From Gemmatimonadota bacterium (GTDB lineage: Bacteria; Latescibacterota; UBA2968), in assembly GCA_026706845.1 (NCBI GenBank), contig JAPOXY010000047.1, positions 1 through 34,418 on the forward strand: a DNA stretch of 34,418 bases. Reading direction: 5' to 3'. Made by a program: the position numbers and the translations under genes. Of the stretch, positions 27,098-34,418 are shown piece after piece. The notes beneath the pieces are model-generated. The model had not been told where the DNA came from, did no database searches, and saw nothing but the letters and a program-made list of their open reading frames with translations. Each line of letters starts with the position of its first letter. Positions within the stretch are counted from its first letter, which is position 1.

Positions 27098-28264
27098 TCA
27101 CGACACAGTCTGGAAACGCTCCCCCGCCTCGCCAGCCGCCGCAGCTGGCCGCTCCAGCTCACTGCGCCAACCGACCACCTCGCCAGCTTTGATGCGCTTG
27201 ATATCAAAACCCGGATACCGGTCCTCGAGCGTATCCCCGAGTTTCGTTCTCTCGGCCCAGCGATCCCACGCCGTCTTCATCCACTCGTGTGGCAATGCTT
27301 CTCGCACAGCGGGATCGAGTTGCCATGCATGCCGCACATCGCTCACAGATGGCTCCTCTTCAGATGGTCCCGACCACTTCGACCAACCAATTGACAACGT
27401 ATTGCGCTCGCGATCGGGAACCGTGTGCCCCGTATGGATCGTCGTCCCATTGCGGATAAGCGCTTCCCCGGCCTTGAGCCGAATCGCCACCTGCCCCGGC
27501 AATGGATCTTCGCCATTCCAACTCGGCGTATGCGGCACCCCCTGCTCCTTCATCGCCTTTGGCAAAAGCACATCGTGCTCAAACGGCGTACGCCACCGAC
27601 TGTGACTCCCCGGCACAAGCTCGTGACACTCATCGTCCGCCAATGCCAAAAACATACTCACGCCATTCCGCTCTTTAAGAGACTTCGCATTATTTGCGCG
27701 GATCTCTTTCCAGCGTATCCTCTCGACCTCCTCGGAATACGCCTCTGGATCACTACCCCGCTCATCCCGCTGTGCAAAATAGCGCTCCCCCGTGCCCCAC
27801 CACGTCACATCCCGGTGCCAGCTCAGCTTATTCTCTTTCTGCCGGGGATTGCACCACAGCAGCAAACCACCCAGCACCGTATCTTCTGGCTCCAGCCCGT
27901 CACACCACGAATGAACAAAACTCAGAAAATCTGGCGAACCGTGGAACTCGGCAAAACACGGCTCCCCAAAAGCCGGATGGATAAGCCCCCGAATCGCCCA
28001 CGGTTCATCATTGCCCGTGCGGTGTACATAGCCCTTCGAACAATCGATCTCGTCGTACCCATTCTCTGGCGCGCACGCCTCGGTAACGCGGCGCCCCGCC
28101 TCTCGGAGGACGGGAATCCAGGGATTATCGGCAAAATCGTTAATAATGACAAAACCGTGCTCCTCCAGATGCGCCAATCGCTCTGGCGTAGCCCCGGGCG
28201 CCGAAAGCTCAGGCTTGAAATCGGCAAAAGCCGCAGCGCGATAAACTGATTGAGAACTGGACAT
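27098..28264 (-). CDS. PhyH-like Fe(II)/2OG oxygenase, larger variant
   Basis: At 388 residues this is the largest oxygenase here. The iron motif is HRD at 150-152, the turn 'ELVPGSHSRWR' lies near 215-225, the distal His is at 277 or 280 in 'TTIHTGHT', and Arg287 follows in 'RERNTLSIGW'. A long charged insertion (about 160-200) separates HRD from the next strand and could shape the substrate pocket. Two ATGs are possible; the second, at 28264, is preferred because AAAGGA is six bases upstream, whereas it directly abuts the first at 28270. It is transcribed alone, away from the oxygenase gene at 28479, from its own promoter. Confidence 0.85.
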   Translation of the reverse strand: MSSSQSVYRAAAFADFKPELSAPGATPERLAHLEEHGFVIINDFADNPWIPVLREAGRRVTEACAPENGYDEIDCSKGYVHRTGNDEPWAIRGLIHPAFGEPCFAEFHGSPDFLSFVHSWCDGLEPEDTVLGGLLLWCNPRQKENKLSWHRDVTWWGTGERYFAQRDERGSDPEAYSEEVERIRWKEIRANNAKSLKERNGVSMFLALADDECHELVPGSHSRWRTPFEHDVLLPKAMKEQGVPHTPSWNGEDPLPGQVAIRLKAGEALIRNGTTIHTGHTVPDRERNTLSIGWSKWSGPSEEEPSVSDVRHAWQLDPAVREALPHEWMKTAWDRWAERTKLGDTLEDRYPGFDIKRIKAGEVVGWRSELERPAAAAGEAGERFQTVS

Positions 28265-28350
28265 CTTCATTCCTTTCGCCCCAGGCCATATTATCTCAGC
28301 ACTGAGGTCATCGTAAGGGTGATAAATCTGCCTTCCCCACGCCCCGTGAA

Positions 28351-28379
28351 ATTATGGCATGAAACAAAAAATTTATCAA
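28351..28379 (-). promoter_or_regulatory. sigma70-type promoter for the minus-strand oxygenase
   Basis: On the minus strand TTGATA (28379-28374) and CATAAT (28356-28351) are exactly 17 bases apart, matching consensus at five of six positions for each box. Transcription would start near 28344, leaving about 80 bases of leader before the start codon at 28264. This is the best promoter match I found in the window. Confidence 0.6.
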
Positions 28380-28426
28380 GCGTTTTGCTATTCGCAAGAA
28401 GTAAAAATGTTGCTTTTTTTAAAAAC

Positions 28427-28435
28427 TGGTATAAT
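28427..28435 (+). promoter_or_regulatory. extended -10 promoter for the plus-strand oxygenase
   Basis: TGGTATAAT gives a perfect TATAAT preceded by the extended TG at the right spacing. The sequence 17 bases upstream has no good -35, which is common for extended -10 promoters. A start near 28442 gives a leader of about 37 bases before the ATG at 28479. It lies about 50 bases from the opposing promoter, so the two could share a regulator. Confidence 0.55.
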
Positions 28436-28478
28436 TTTGGACGAGATAAAATTAAAATGCGAACACGAGGAGATCGCA

Positions 28479-29258
28479 ATGGAACTAACCGAAAGCCAAA
28501 AGCGCTTCTTTTACGAAGAAGGCTACCTCAAAGTCTCGGGCGCTGTGCCCCGCGCGATGGTAGATGCCGCGCGGCAGGCGATCAATGCCGAAATAGGCAA
28601 AGGAAATACCAACCCATTTCCCGAAATCAACGCCACACCAGTCATTACGGACCTGTTCAACGAAACACCCGCCTTCTCTCTCCTCGAATCCGCATTGGGA
28701 GAAGGCAATTTGCAGCGCAGTCAGACGGGAAGTATCAAACTCAATTTCCCGCGCCCACCGGGCAGCCTTCCAAAAGATACTTTAACGGAAAAAATTGGAT
28801 GGGGCAGAAGTGGCGGACATCTGGACGGCATAAAAGCCGTAGGTGACCGGTTGCGCGGATTGCGCGAAGACGGAACTTATAACCGGAATTTTACATCTTT
28901 CGCCGTCGTATATCTCGACGATGTCCCCGTTCCCAACGGCGGCAACTTTACCGTATGGCCCAAATCGCATCACTTCTTTGAAAACTACTTCAAAGAACAC
29001 GGACATCAGATCCTGGACGACCACATGCCCCATGTCGAACTACCCGAAGGTCCAGTATTTGTAACAGGCGAAGCGGGAGACGTAATCTTTGCCCATCACG
29101 CCATGGTACACACTGGCTGCCCCAACACCTCGCCAGACATTCGATACGCCGTAATCTTCAGGACCAAACACACACAAATCGATGAAATTGGACTTGATGC
29201 CTTCACCGATATATGGCGCGAGTGGGATGGTGTGCGCGAGACTGTCGGCGCAGTATAA
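28479..29258 (+). CDS. PhyH-family Fe(II)/2OG oxygenase
   Basis: The 259-residue protein has HLD at 114-116 in 'GGHLDG', '[14 protein letters not shown]' near 158-171, distal His211 in 'MVHTGCPN', and Arg222. The ATG at 28479 follows GAGGAG; an in-frame reading from 28359 crosses the promoter and is rejected. It opens a short plus-strand group with a dienelactone hydrolase and a TPP-dependent enzyme, ending at the hairpin at 31844-31888. This second small operon lies outside the sulfatase array but shares its oxygenase theme. Confidence 0.87.
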   Translation: MELTESQKRFFYEEGYLKVSGAVPRAMVDAARQAINAEIGKGNTNPFPEINATPVITDLFNETPAFSLLESALGEGNLQRSQTGSIKLNFPRPPGSLPKDTLTEKIGWGRSGGHLDGIKAVGDRLRGLREDGTYNRNFTSFAVVYLDDVPVPNGGNFTVWPKSHHFFENYFKEHGHQILDDHMPHVELPEGPVFVTGEAGDVIFAHHAMVHTGCPNTSPDIRYAVIFRTKHTQIDEIGLDAFTDIWREWDGVRETVGAV

Positions 29259-29283
29259 ACCAAATCACAGAAAGGAACCTATT

Positions 29284-30171
29284 ATGAAATCCGCAACTGA
29301 CTTTGACCAGGAACTCCTCGACCTCTACGACGAATATGTCCACGGACAAACAGACCGGCGAGGCTTCTTAAACCGCGCTGCAAAATTCGCAGTCGGCGGC
29401 GTAACCGCTGCCGCTCTATTAGACAGCCTGAAGCCCGATTACGCATTTGCACAGCAAATCGCCACAGACGACGAACGCATCAGCGCCGAATACATAGAAT
29501 ACCCGTCACCAGAAGGACACGAAAAAACGCGCGGATACCTCGTCGCCCCAGCACAGGCAGAAGGCAAAGTACCCGGCGTCGTCGTCATCCACGAAAATCG
29601 CGGCTTAAATCCCTACGTAGAAGACGTAGCCCGGCGCGTGGCAACGGCAGGCTTTCTCGCTCTTGCCCCCGACGCACTCGCTCCTCTCGGCGGATATCCC
29701 GGCACAGATGACGAAGGCCGACTCATGCAGCGCGAGATAGACCGCAATAAAATGACAGAAGACTTTATCGCCTCTGCGCGTTATTTACACACACACGAAA
29801 AATGCACCGGCAAAGTCGGCGTCGTAGGCTTCTGCTTTGGCGGCGGCATGTCAAACACCCTTGCCGTGCGCATCCCCGACATCATCTCCGCCGCAGTCCC
29901 CTTTTACGGCCGCCAACCCGCTGCCGAAGACGTACAAAAAATAAAAGGCGCCTTGCTCATCCACTATGCCGAACTGGACAGGCGTATCAACCGGGGCTGG
30001 CCCGATTATGAAGCCGCACTCAAAGAAGCAGACGTAACTTACACGGCTCATATATACGAAAACGTCAACCACGGATTTCACAACGACACAACCCCGCGCT
30101 ATGACGAAGCCGCGGCAAAGCTCGCATGGCAACGCACAATTGACTTTTTCAATGAAACATTAAAAGAATAG
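29284..30171 (+). CDS. dienelactone hydrolase family protein with Tat-type leader
   Basis: The 295-residue protein is an alpha/beta hydrolase of the dienelactone hydrolase family. Cys184 in 'GFCFGGG', Asp232 and His263 in 'NHGFHND' form the triad, and Glu104 in 'HENRG' matches the family Glu that interacts with the Cys. These enzymes open lactones or cleave small esters. The N-terminus has '[12 protein letters not shown]' at 24-35 followed by a hydrophobic stretch and 'AFA', the pattern of a twin-arginine export signal. The leader is set about 24 residues in, as is usual for this subgroup. It is the only enzyme here predicted to be exported. AAAGGA precedes the ATG; an earlier in-frame start lies within the oxygenase gene. 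Confidence 0.87.
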   Translation: MKSATDFDQELLDLYDEYVHGQTDRRGFLNRAAKFAVGGVTAAALLDSLKPDYAFAQQIATDDERISAEYIEYPSPEGHEKTRGYLVAPAQAEGKVPGVVVIHENRGLNPYVEDVARRVATAGFLALAPDALAPLGGYPGTDDEGRLMQREIDRNKMTEDFIASARYLHTHEKCTGKVGVVGFCFGGGMSNTLAVRIPDIISAAVPFYGRQPAAEDVQKIKGALLIHYAELDRRINRGWPDYEAALKEADVTYTAHIYENVNHGFHNDTTPRYDEAAAKLAWQRTIDFFNETLKE

Positions 30172-30191
30172 CTTTTTCCCAAGGAATTTTC

Positions 30192-31823
30192 ATGAACGGC
30201 ATTGAATATATCGCTCGCATTTTGAAACAAGAAGGCGTCGAATGGATCTCCTGCTATCCCAGCAATCCGTTAATTGAGGCAGCAGCCAAAGAAAGCATTC
30301 GCCCAATCGCATTTCGTCACGAACGCGGAGCAGTCATGGCCGCAGACGGCTTTAGCCGCACCAGCAACCGACAGCGATTCGGCGTCGTAGCTATACAGGC
30401 ACAAGCCGGTGCGGAAAACGCAATGGGTGGCATTGCCCAGGCCTATGCCGACAACGTCCCAATTCTGGTCCTCCCCGGCGGCGTAAGACTCAGTCAAATC
30501 GCGGTTCGTCCCAATTTTTCCGCAACCCACACCTATCGCGGATGGGTCAAACGCGTCGAAGCGATCTATCGACCAGAAGATGTCGGCACCGTAATGCGCC
30601 GCGCATTCCACGCGCTTCGCAATGGTATTTCTGGTCCAGTCGTAGTCGAAATGACCTCCGACGTCTGCTCAGAGGAAATACCCGCCGACGCACAAAATTA
30701 TCACTCGCCGAAACGCGCGCAACAAATACCCTCGTCCGGAGACATCAAAGATGCCGTCACAGCACTGCTCGCCGCAAAAAACCCCGTAATCTGGGCGGGA
30801 CACGGGGTCGTATTTGCCGGTGCTACAGATGAATTAAAAGAACTCGCCGACCTGACCGGCACACCCGTATTCTGCACCATGCCCGGCAAATCGGCCTTTG
30901 ACGAACGCCATCCCTTGGCCCTCGGCGCTGGCAGCGGCGCAACCACGGGACCCGTACACCACTGGCTCAAAAATTGCGACGTATTGCTCGCACTCGGATC
31001 CAGCTTAACCCGCACGCCTTATGCCCAATCCGTCCCCCCCGCCAAAGTACTCATCCAAAACACCGATAACCCAGATGACATCAACAAAGACGAAGCCGTA
31101 GATATCGGACTAATCGGCGATGCCAAACTCACCCTGCAAGTGATTATAGACGAAGTAAAAGCGCAAATTGGCGAACCCAGAAATTCTGATCAGATCGCCG
31201 CTGAAATCGCACAGGCCAAAAAACAATGGCTCGACACCTGGACTCCCCTGCTGACCTCAAATGAAGAACCCCTCAACCCCTATCGCGTCATCAACGAAAT
31301 CAACAACACACTCGACCGCGAAAACAGCATTGTCACGCATGACGCTGGCGCGCCCCGCGACTCAATCGTGCCATTTTACACCGCAACCACGCCCCACAGC
31401 TACATCGGCTGGGGCAAAACAACTCACCTGGGTTTCGGCATCCCACTGATGATCGGCGCCAAGCTGGCTCACCCCGACAAATTCTGCCTCAACATGATGG
31501 GAGATGGCGCCTTCGGCATGTCCGGCCTGGACATCGAAACATCTGCTCGCGCGGGCATTCCCGTCACAACCGTGATTCTAAACAACGGGGGCATGGCGAC
31601 CTATCCCGGCGGATTTCCCGTAGCGCGCGAACGCTATGGCGTCTCCAATATGCAGGGCAACTACGCCCAAATAGCCGAAGGCATGGGCGCTGTGGGCATC
31701 ACCGTCAAAAAAGTGGGCGAAATGCGCCCCGCACTACAAGAAGCACAGCGACTAAATGCCGATGGCAAAACCGTATTGATCGATGTGCATACCAGCATGG
31801 AGAGCAAACAGTCGCGGTTTTAA
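30192..31823 (+). CDS. thiamine-diphosphate-dependent enzyme, acetolactate-synthase-like
   Basis: The 543-residue protein has the three-domain plan of acetolactate synthase and related TPP enzymes. The activating Glu44 is in 'RHERGAVMAADG', the central domain spans about 190-330, and the TPP/Mg motif GDG at 437-439 continues to 'ILNNGG' near 464-469. Such enzymes decarboxylate 2-keto acids or ligate and cleave C-C bonds. It looks like a catabolic relative rather than biosynthetic IlvB, since no small regulatory subunit gene is present. Oxalyl-CoA decarboxylase, glyoxylate carboligase or sulfoacetaldehyde acetyltransferase activity cannot be excluded from sequence. AAGGAA lies upstream of the ATG. 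It is the last gene before a strong terminator. Confidence 0.85.
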   Translation: MNGIEYIARILKQEGVEWISCYPSNPLIEAAAKESIRPIAFRHERGAVMAADGFSRTSNRQRFGVVAIQAQAGAENAMGGIAQAYADNVPILVLPGGVRLSQIAVRPNFSATHTYRGWVKRVEAIYRPEDVGTVMRRAFHALRNGISGPVVVEMTSDVCSEEIPADAQNYHSPKRAQQIPSSGDIKDAVTALLAAKNPVIWAGHGVVFAGATDELKELADLTGTPVFCTMPGKSAFDERHPLALGAGSGATTGPVHHWLKNCDVLLALGSSLTRTPYAQSVPPAKVLIQNTDNPDDINKDEAVDIGLIGDAKLTLQVIIDEVKAQIGEPRNSDQIAAEIAQAKKQWLDTWTPLLTSNEEPLNPYRVINEINNTLDRENSIVTHDAGAPRDSIVPFYTATTPHSYIGWGKTTHLGFGIPLMIGAKLAHPDKFCLNMMGDGAFGMSGLDIETSARAGIPVTTVILNNGGMATYPGGFPVARERYGVSNMQGNYAQIAEGMGAVGITVKKVGEMRPALQEAQRLNADGKTVLIDVHTSMESKQSRF

Positions 31824-31843
31824 TCCCTGTCAAAACATTAGCA

Positions 31844-31888
31844 GTATAACCAAAAAACCACGCCCACAGGACGTGGTTTTTTAGTTAT
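31844..31888. terminator. long bidirectional intrinsic terminator
   Basis: A near-perfect 18-bp stem pairs 31844-31861 with 31871-31888. TATAAC and GTTATA form the base, the A6/T6 runs pair in the middle, and CCACG/CGTGG forms the top, around a 9-base loop. One opposed mismatch interrupts it. The A and T runs make it work on both strands. It ends the TPP-enzyme operon and can also stop read-through from the truncated epimerase on the other strand. Confidence 0.9.
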
Positions 31889-31946
31889 AGAAGATGCAAT
31901 TCTATAGATGAGGAATCAAGCCCAATTAGCTGCTCTTTTAGGCATC

Positions 31947-32627
31947 TCAAGCAGGATACTGATGAAAAGGTACGGTTTGCTTTGAATGGCTCCTATCTGA
32001 ATCTTTAGAAACGCTCTTCACATTGTGATACTCCCTGTACCACGCGACGAAATTTGCAAGTCCTGTTTCTATGGGCGTTGTGGGATTGTAGCCGACATCT
32101 CGCATCAGATCCGATACATCTGCTGTATTATCCGGGAAGTCTCCAGGCCGTATGGGCAAGTCTTCTCGGATCGCTTTTTTGCCCAGTAAATCTTCCAATA
32201 GCGAGAGAAAATACTCCAATTCTATGACATTCGGATTGCCGATATTGTAAATCCGATAAGGGCTGGAACTCGATCCCGGATCGGGGCATTGTCCCGTCCA
32301 TTTGGGGTCTGGTTTTGCGGGATTTGACAATACGCGAATTACGCCTTCGACAATGTCGCTGACGTACGTAAAGCTGCGACGCATTTTTCCGTGATTATAG
32401 ACTGTGATTGGTCGATTTTCTAGGATGGCTCTGGTCCACAGATAGGCGCCGCCATCCAGACGTCCCCAGGGTCCGTACACAGAGAAAAAGCGCAATCCCG
32501 TGGTGGGAATGCTGTATAGATGGCTGTACGCATGCGCCATCAGTTCATCTGCTTTTTTGGTCTCGGCGTACAGGCTGAGGGGATGATCGACATTTTGATG
32601 GACGCCGTGAGGTGTGGTGGTGTTCAA
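31947..32627 (-). pseudogene. nucleotide-sugar epimerase (UDP-glucuronate 4-epimerase-like), 5'-truncated
   Basis: The frame encodes only the C-terminal two thirds of a short-chain-type sugar epimerase. 'LYAETKK' contains the catalytic Tyr-x3-Lys, followed by 'GLRFFSVYGPWGR' and 'MRRSFTYVSDIVEGV', hallmarks of UDP-glucuronate 4-epimerases, which normally run to about 330 residues. The Rossmann NAD-binding half is missing. Reading upstream, family-like 'GLN' is followed at once by an in-frame TAG at 32631-32633, which is where IS256 sequence begins. It therefore cannot make a working enzyme. The first codon shown is a TTG and is simply the open part of the frame. Confidence 0.8.
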
Positions 32628-32634
32628 GCCCTAA

Positions 32635-33150
32635 ACTCTCCACCGAAGCGGGGTAACTCCACAACTCATCTCTGACCACCACGAAGGCTTACAAAATGCC
32701 ATCAAACGACACTTTCAAGGTGCTTCTTGGCAGCATTGTCAAACCCACTTTCACAGAAATATCAAAGGCATCACACCGCCTAAGTATCAACGTGAGGTTG
32801 CCCAGACACTCAAAGACGTTTTCAATGCACCCGATCTTGCCACTGCACAAGAGCACCTATCTTCTATGATGGACACCTATGAACCTATACTGCCCAATGC
32901 CGTGGAGAAGATAGACCGGGATATCACCCATTGTCTGGCCTGCTTCCACTTTCCACAACAGCATCAAAAACGCATTCGTACCACCAACCTGTTGGAGAGA
33001 CTCAATCGTGAGATCAAAAGACGTGCCGATGTCGTGCAAATCTTCCCCAATCAAGCGGCTTGTGAACGTCTCATCGGCGCGTTGTGTATGGAGTGGTCTG
33101 ACGAGTGGATCACAGGCAGACGCTATCTGGACATGACGGATTTGAAATAA
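32635..33150 (+). pseudogene. IS256-family transposase, C-terminal fragment
   Basis: From 32635 the frame reads 'GVTPQLISDHHEGL', then 'WQHCQTHFHRN' and 'RTTNLLERLNREIKRR', all landmarks of IS256-type (Transposase_mut) DDE transposases. The second catalytic Asp and the Glu-containing helix are present. The N-terminal half, including the first Asp and DNA-binding region, is absent, and a TAA lies just upstream at 32632-32634. About 172 of roughly 400 residues remain, ending in a normal stop. The fragment is inactive by itself. Confidence 0.88.
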
Positions 33151-33181
33151 AATCGCTGACCCCTATATCACGGAGCTACAA

Positions 33182-33207
33182 TTTTACAGAACTTTTTGGA
33201 CTTGACC
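33182..33207 (+). mobile_element. probable right end of the IS256-type element
   Basis: About 30 bases after the transposase stop lies ACAGAACTTTTTGGACTT followed by GACC. Terminal repeats of IS256-group elements usually have this layout (A/T-rich, 'ACTTTTTGGAC', close behind the stop). The matching left end is not in the window, in keeping with loss of the 5' half. The last 13 bases recur at 34334-34346. Confidence 0.5.
33195..33207 (+). repeat. 13-bp direct repeat, copy 1
   Basis: TTTGGACTTGACC is repeated exactly, in the same orientation, at 34334-34346. The two copies bracket the minus-strand coiled-coil gene. Similarity does not extend convincingly outside the 13 bases. Confidence 0.6.
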
Positions 33208-33318
33208 AGACCGACAGCATTCTGCTTTGAACTATCAGACGCCACAAGAAGTGGTGCAGGCAATTCTTATGAGAAATACCACGACTGATCCTTAGGACAA
33301 ATTAGCCTGCAAAACGGT

Positions 33319-34314
33319 TCAATTTTTGAGTCGCAGATTCTCACGGGGCGCATCCCTTGGAGAAATTATACGTAGTGTTAGATATGTCCATCGAACCTCG
33401 ACAGCATGGCCTACTATCTTCTTCTGTATTTCGTCAACGGTTAGTTCATATTCAAATTTAGAAGCTCTATTTGAAATTGTGAATGGGTTTTGGGGAGAAA
33501 CAGACACGCTATCTTGTAACGTACCAATGATGATGTCCTCACGAAGAGATGTAATACGAATATATAGGAGAATCGGGTCTTGACTTAGTTGTTTGGCCTC
33601 TATTACGAAATGGTCGAATGTAGTATTTGCATCAGGATGTGGTACAGAAATTGAAAGGGTTGAGTTCTCCATCATTATGTGGGGGCCTCTATAGTCCAAT
33701 TTTGCAAAAGCGCCTTCGATTATTGTTCGAGTGTGATCGCTAAGTTTGTTGGCTTCTTGACGTAAGCTTTCTTGTTCGGCACGCATCTCAGATCGCATTT
33801 TTTTTGCTGTATCAGCAAAAGAGGTTTTAAGTTTATTAAAGCTCTCTATGGCTTGAGTTCGTGAGGAATCAGAGGCTTGCTTAGCCATTGTCAATCTATC
33901 GCGCAATTGTTTAATTTCTGCTTCTGTTTCTTGGACAACTCTCTCAAAATTGTCAATCTTGTTATTGAGTCTAACATCGAATATTTCTAACTTCGTGTTA
34001 GTTATTTCTGTTGCGTGATCTTTTAGTACATCCGATATAGCCAACACCTTATCTGTTGCTGCCCTCGCTTCTTTTATCTGATCTTCTAAAATAATTTTAC
34101 AAGTTTCTATTATAATTTCCTCTCCCTTGAAAAGGACAATGAGAGCAGCGATTGCGGCGAATCCACTAAGGATACCCAATATCCAGTTTCGAATGTCTGT
34201 TTTGAGCTTATGCACTTGAGCTGTTAGTTTAAGCTCATACAGTTCACGTTCATCCACTAAAGTTTTGGGTCGATTTGAGTGAGGAGGGATTTCTCCACTG
34301 CTAGATTCAGTCAC
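33319..34314 (-). CDS. membrane-anchored coiled-coil protein of unknown function
   Basis: I do not recognise a family. The 331-residue product has a polar N-terminus, one strong transmembrane segment at about 43-62 ('WILGILSGFAAIAALIVLF'), a long heptad-rich coiled coil from about 70 to 210 and a C-terminal beta-rich domain of about 110 residues. Topology is probably a single-pass anchor with the coiled coil projecting from the membrane. The GTG at 34314 is chosen as start because a full-length Shine-Dalgarno, GGAGGTGATC, lies just upstream (34327-34318); the TTG at 34329 overlaps that site. Codon use is AT-richer than in the sulfatase array, and the gene is bracketed by a direct repeat and IS remnants, so recent acquisition is likely. 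Confidence 0.75.
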   Translation of the reverse strand: MTESSSGEIPPHSNRPKTLVDERELYELKLTAQVHKLKTDIRNWILGILSGFAAIAALIVLFKGEEIIIETCKIILEDQIKEARAATDKVLAISDVLKDHATEITNTKLEIFDVRLNNKIDNFERVVQETEAEIKQLRDRLTMAKQASDSSRTQAIESFNKLKTSFADTAKKMRSEMRAEQESLRQEANKLSDHTRTIIEGAFAKLDYRGPHIMMENSTLSISVPHPDANTTFDHFVIEAKQLSQDPILLYIRITSLREDIIIGTLQDSVSVSPQNPFTISNRASKFEYELTVDEIQKKIVGHAVEVRWTYLTLRIISPRDAPRENLRLKN

Positions 34315-34333
34315 TATGATCACCTCCAATAAG

Positions 34334-34346
34334 TTTGGACTTGACC
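34334..34346 (+). repeat. 13-bp direct repeat, copy 2
   Basis: This is the exact second copy of TTTGGACTTGACC. It lies immediately upstream of the Shine-Dalgarno of the minus-strand coiled-coil gene and directly before the possible OrfA remnant at the window edge. Confidence 0.6.
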
Positions 34347-34347
34347 T

Positions 34348-34418
34348 GTTTTGGATGCTGTTGCCGAATTGGCTAGAGAGTTTGAGCTAACCGCTCAGAT
34401 CATCCAAAACGGTACGCC
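34348..34418 (+). pseudogene. possible IS3-family OrfA remnant (cut by window edge)
   Basis: The frame from 34348 reads 'ELAREFELTAQIIQN', which strongly resembles the helix-turn-helix of IS3-type OrfA proteins ('ELAREFEPTAQTIRNW'). After this the expected Trp is lost: AAC is followed by GGTACG, consistent with a loss of one or two bases. No start codon is evident. It is likely degenerate, but only 71 bases are visible. Confidence 0.4.

Noticed and set aside
30192-31823. Sulfoacetaldehyde acetyltransferase (Xsc) as the identity of the TPP enzyme
   Set aside because: Attractive given the sulfur theme, but nothing in the motifs distinguishes Xsc from other acetolactate-synthase-like enzymes, and no phosphotransacetylase is adjacent.
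1-34418. CRISPR arrays, tRNA or rRNA genes, riboswitches
   Set aside because: No regularly spaced repeats, no tRNA-like cloverleaf and no rRNA signature were seen on reading either strand; small structured RNAs cannot be excluded without a covariance search.

Overview
The window reads as accessory, catabolic DNA from an uncultivated bacterium. Genes are tightly packed and moderately GC-rich, and most are preceded by AAAGGA or GGAG ribosome binding sites. The mix of many sulfatases, many phytanoyl-CoA-dioxygenase-like (PhyH) oxygenases, fucosidase-type hydrolases and a large DUF6785-type membrane protein is, from memory, typical of marine or sponge-associated lineages such as Latescibacterota, Poribacteria or PVC relatives. 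That placement is inference: the window has no rRNA or taxonomic marker.

Layout: (1) 1-577 is the start of a minus-strand AAA ATPase that ends after 180 codons. (2) 887-27030 holds 19 co-directional plus-strand genes: a heparinase II/III-like protein, six PhyH oxygenases, a polytopic membrane protein, four CxPxR sulfatases, a GHL6-like hydrolase, a Gfo/Idh/MocA oxidoreductase, an arylsulfotransferase-like propeller, an enolase-superfamily dehydratase, a GH29 fucosidase, an unrecognised 257-aa protein and a GH32-like protein. Several genes overlap by ATGA. Two intergenic gaps hold paired hairpins of similar architecture. A hairpin terminator closes the array. (3) 27098-30171 has a divergent pair of PhyH genes with recognisable promoters, followed by a Tat-type dienelactone hydrolase; an acetolactate-synthase-like TPP enzyme (30192-31823) and a long bidirectional terminator come next. 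(4) 31.9-34.4 kb is a scrambled, mobile region: a 5'-truncated nucleotide-sugar epimerase abuts a 5'-truncated IS256 transposase. These are followed by an AT-richer gene for a membrane-anchored coiled-coil protein, flanked by a 13-bp direct repeat, and a possible IS3 OrfA remnant at the edge.

Working model (inference): a sulfated, fucose-containing or otherwise decorated carbohydrate is imported, possibly by the membrane protein. It is then desulfated, oxidised by Fe(II)/2-oxoglutarate oxygenases and hydrolysed inside the cell, because none of the sulfatases or glycosidases shows a signal peptide. The Gfo/Idh enzyme, the dehydratase, the hydrolase and the TPP enzyme could process the released sugar acids. 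The points most worth following are two tandem PhyH paralogues whose apparent HxD iron motif reads HxG (a halogenase-like change), a GH32-like protein lacking two catalytic signature residues, and the unknown gene translationally coupled to a sulfatase.
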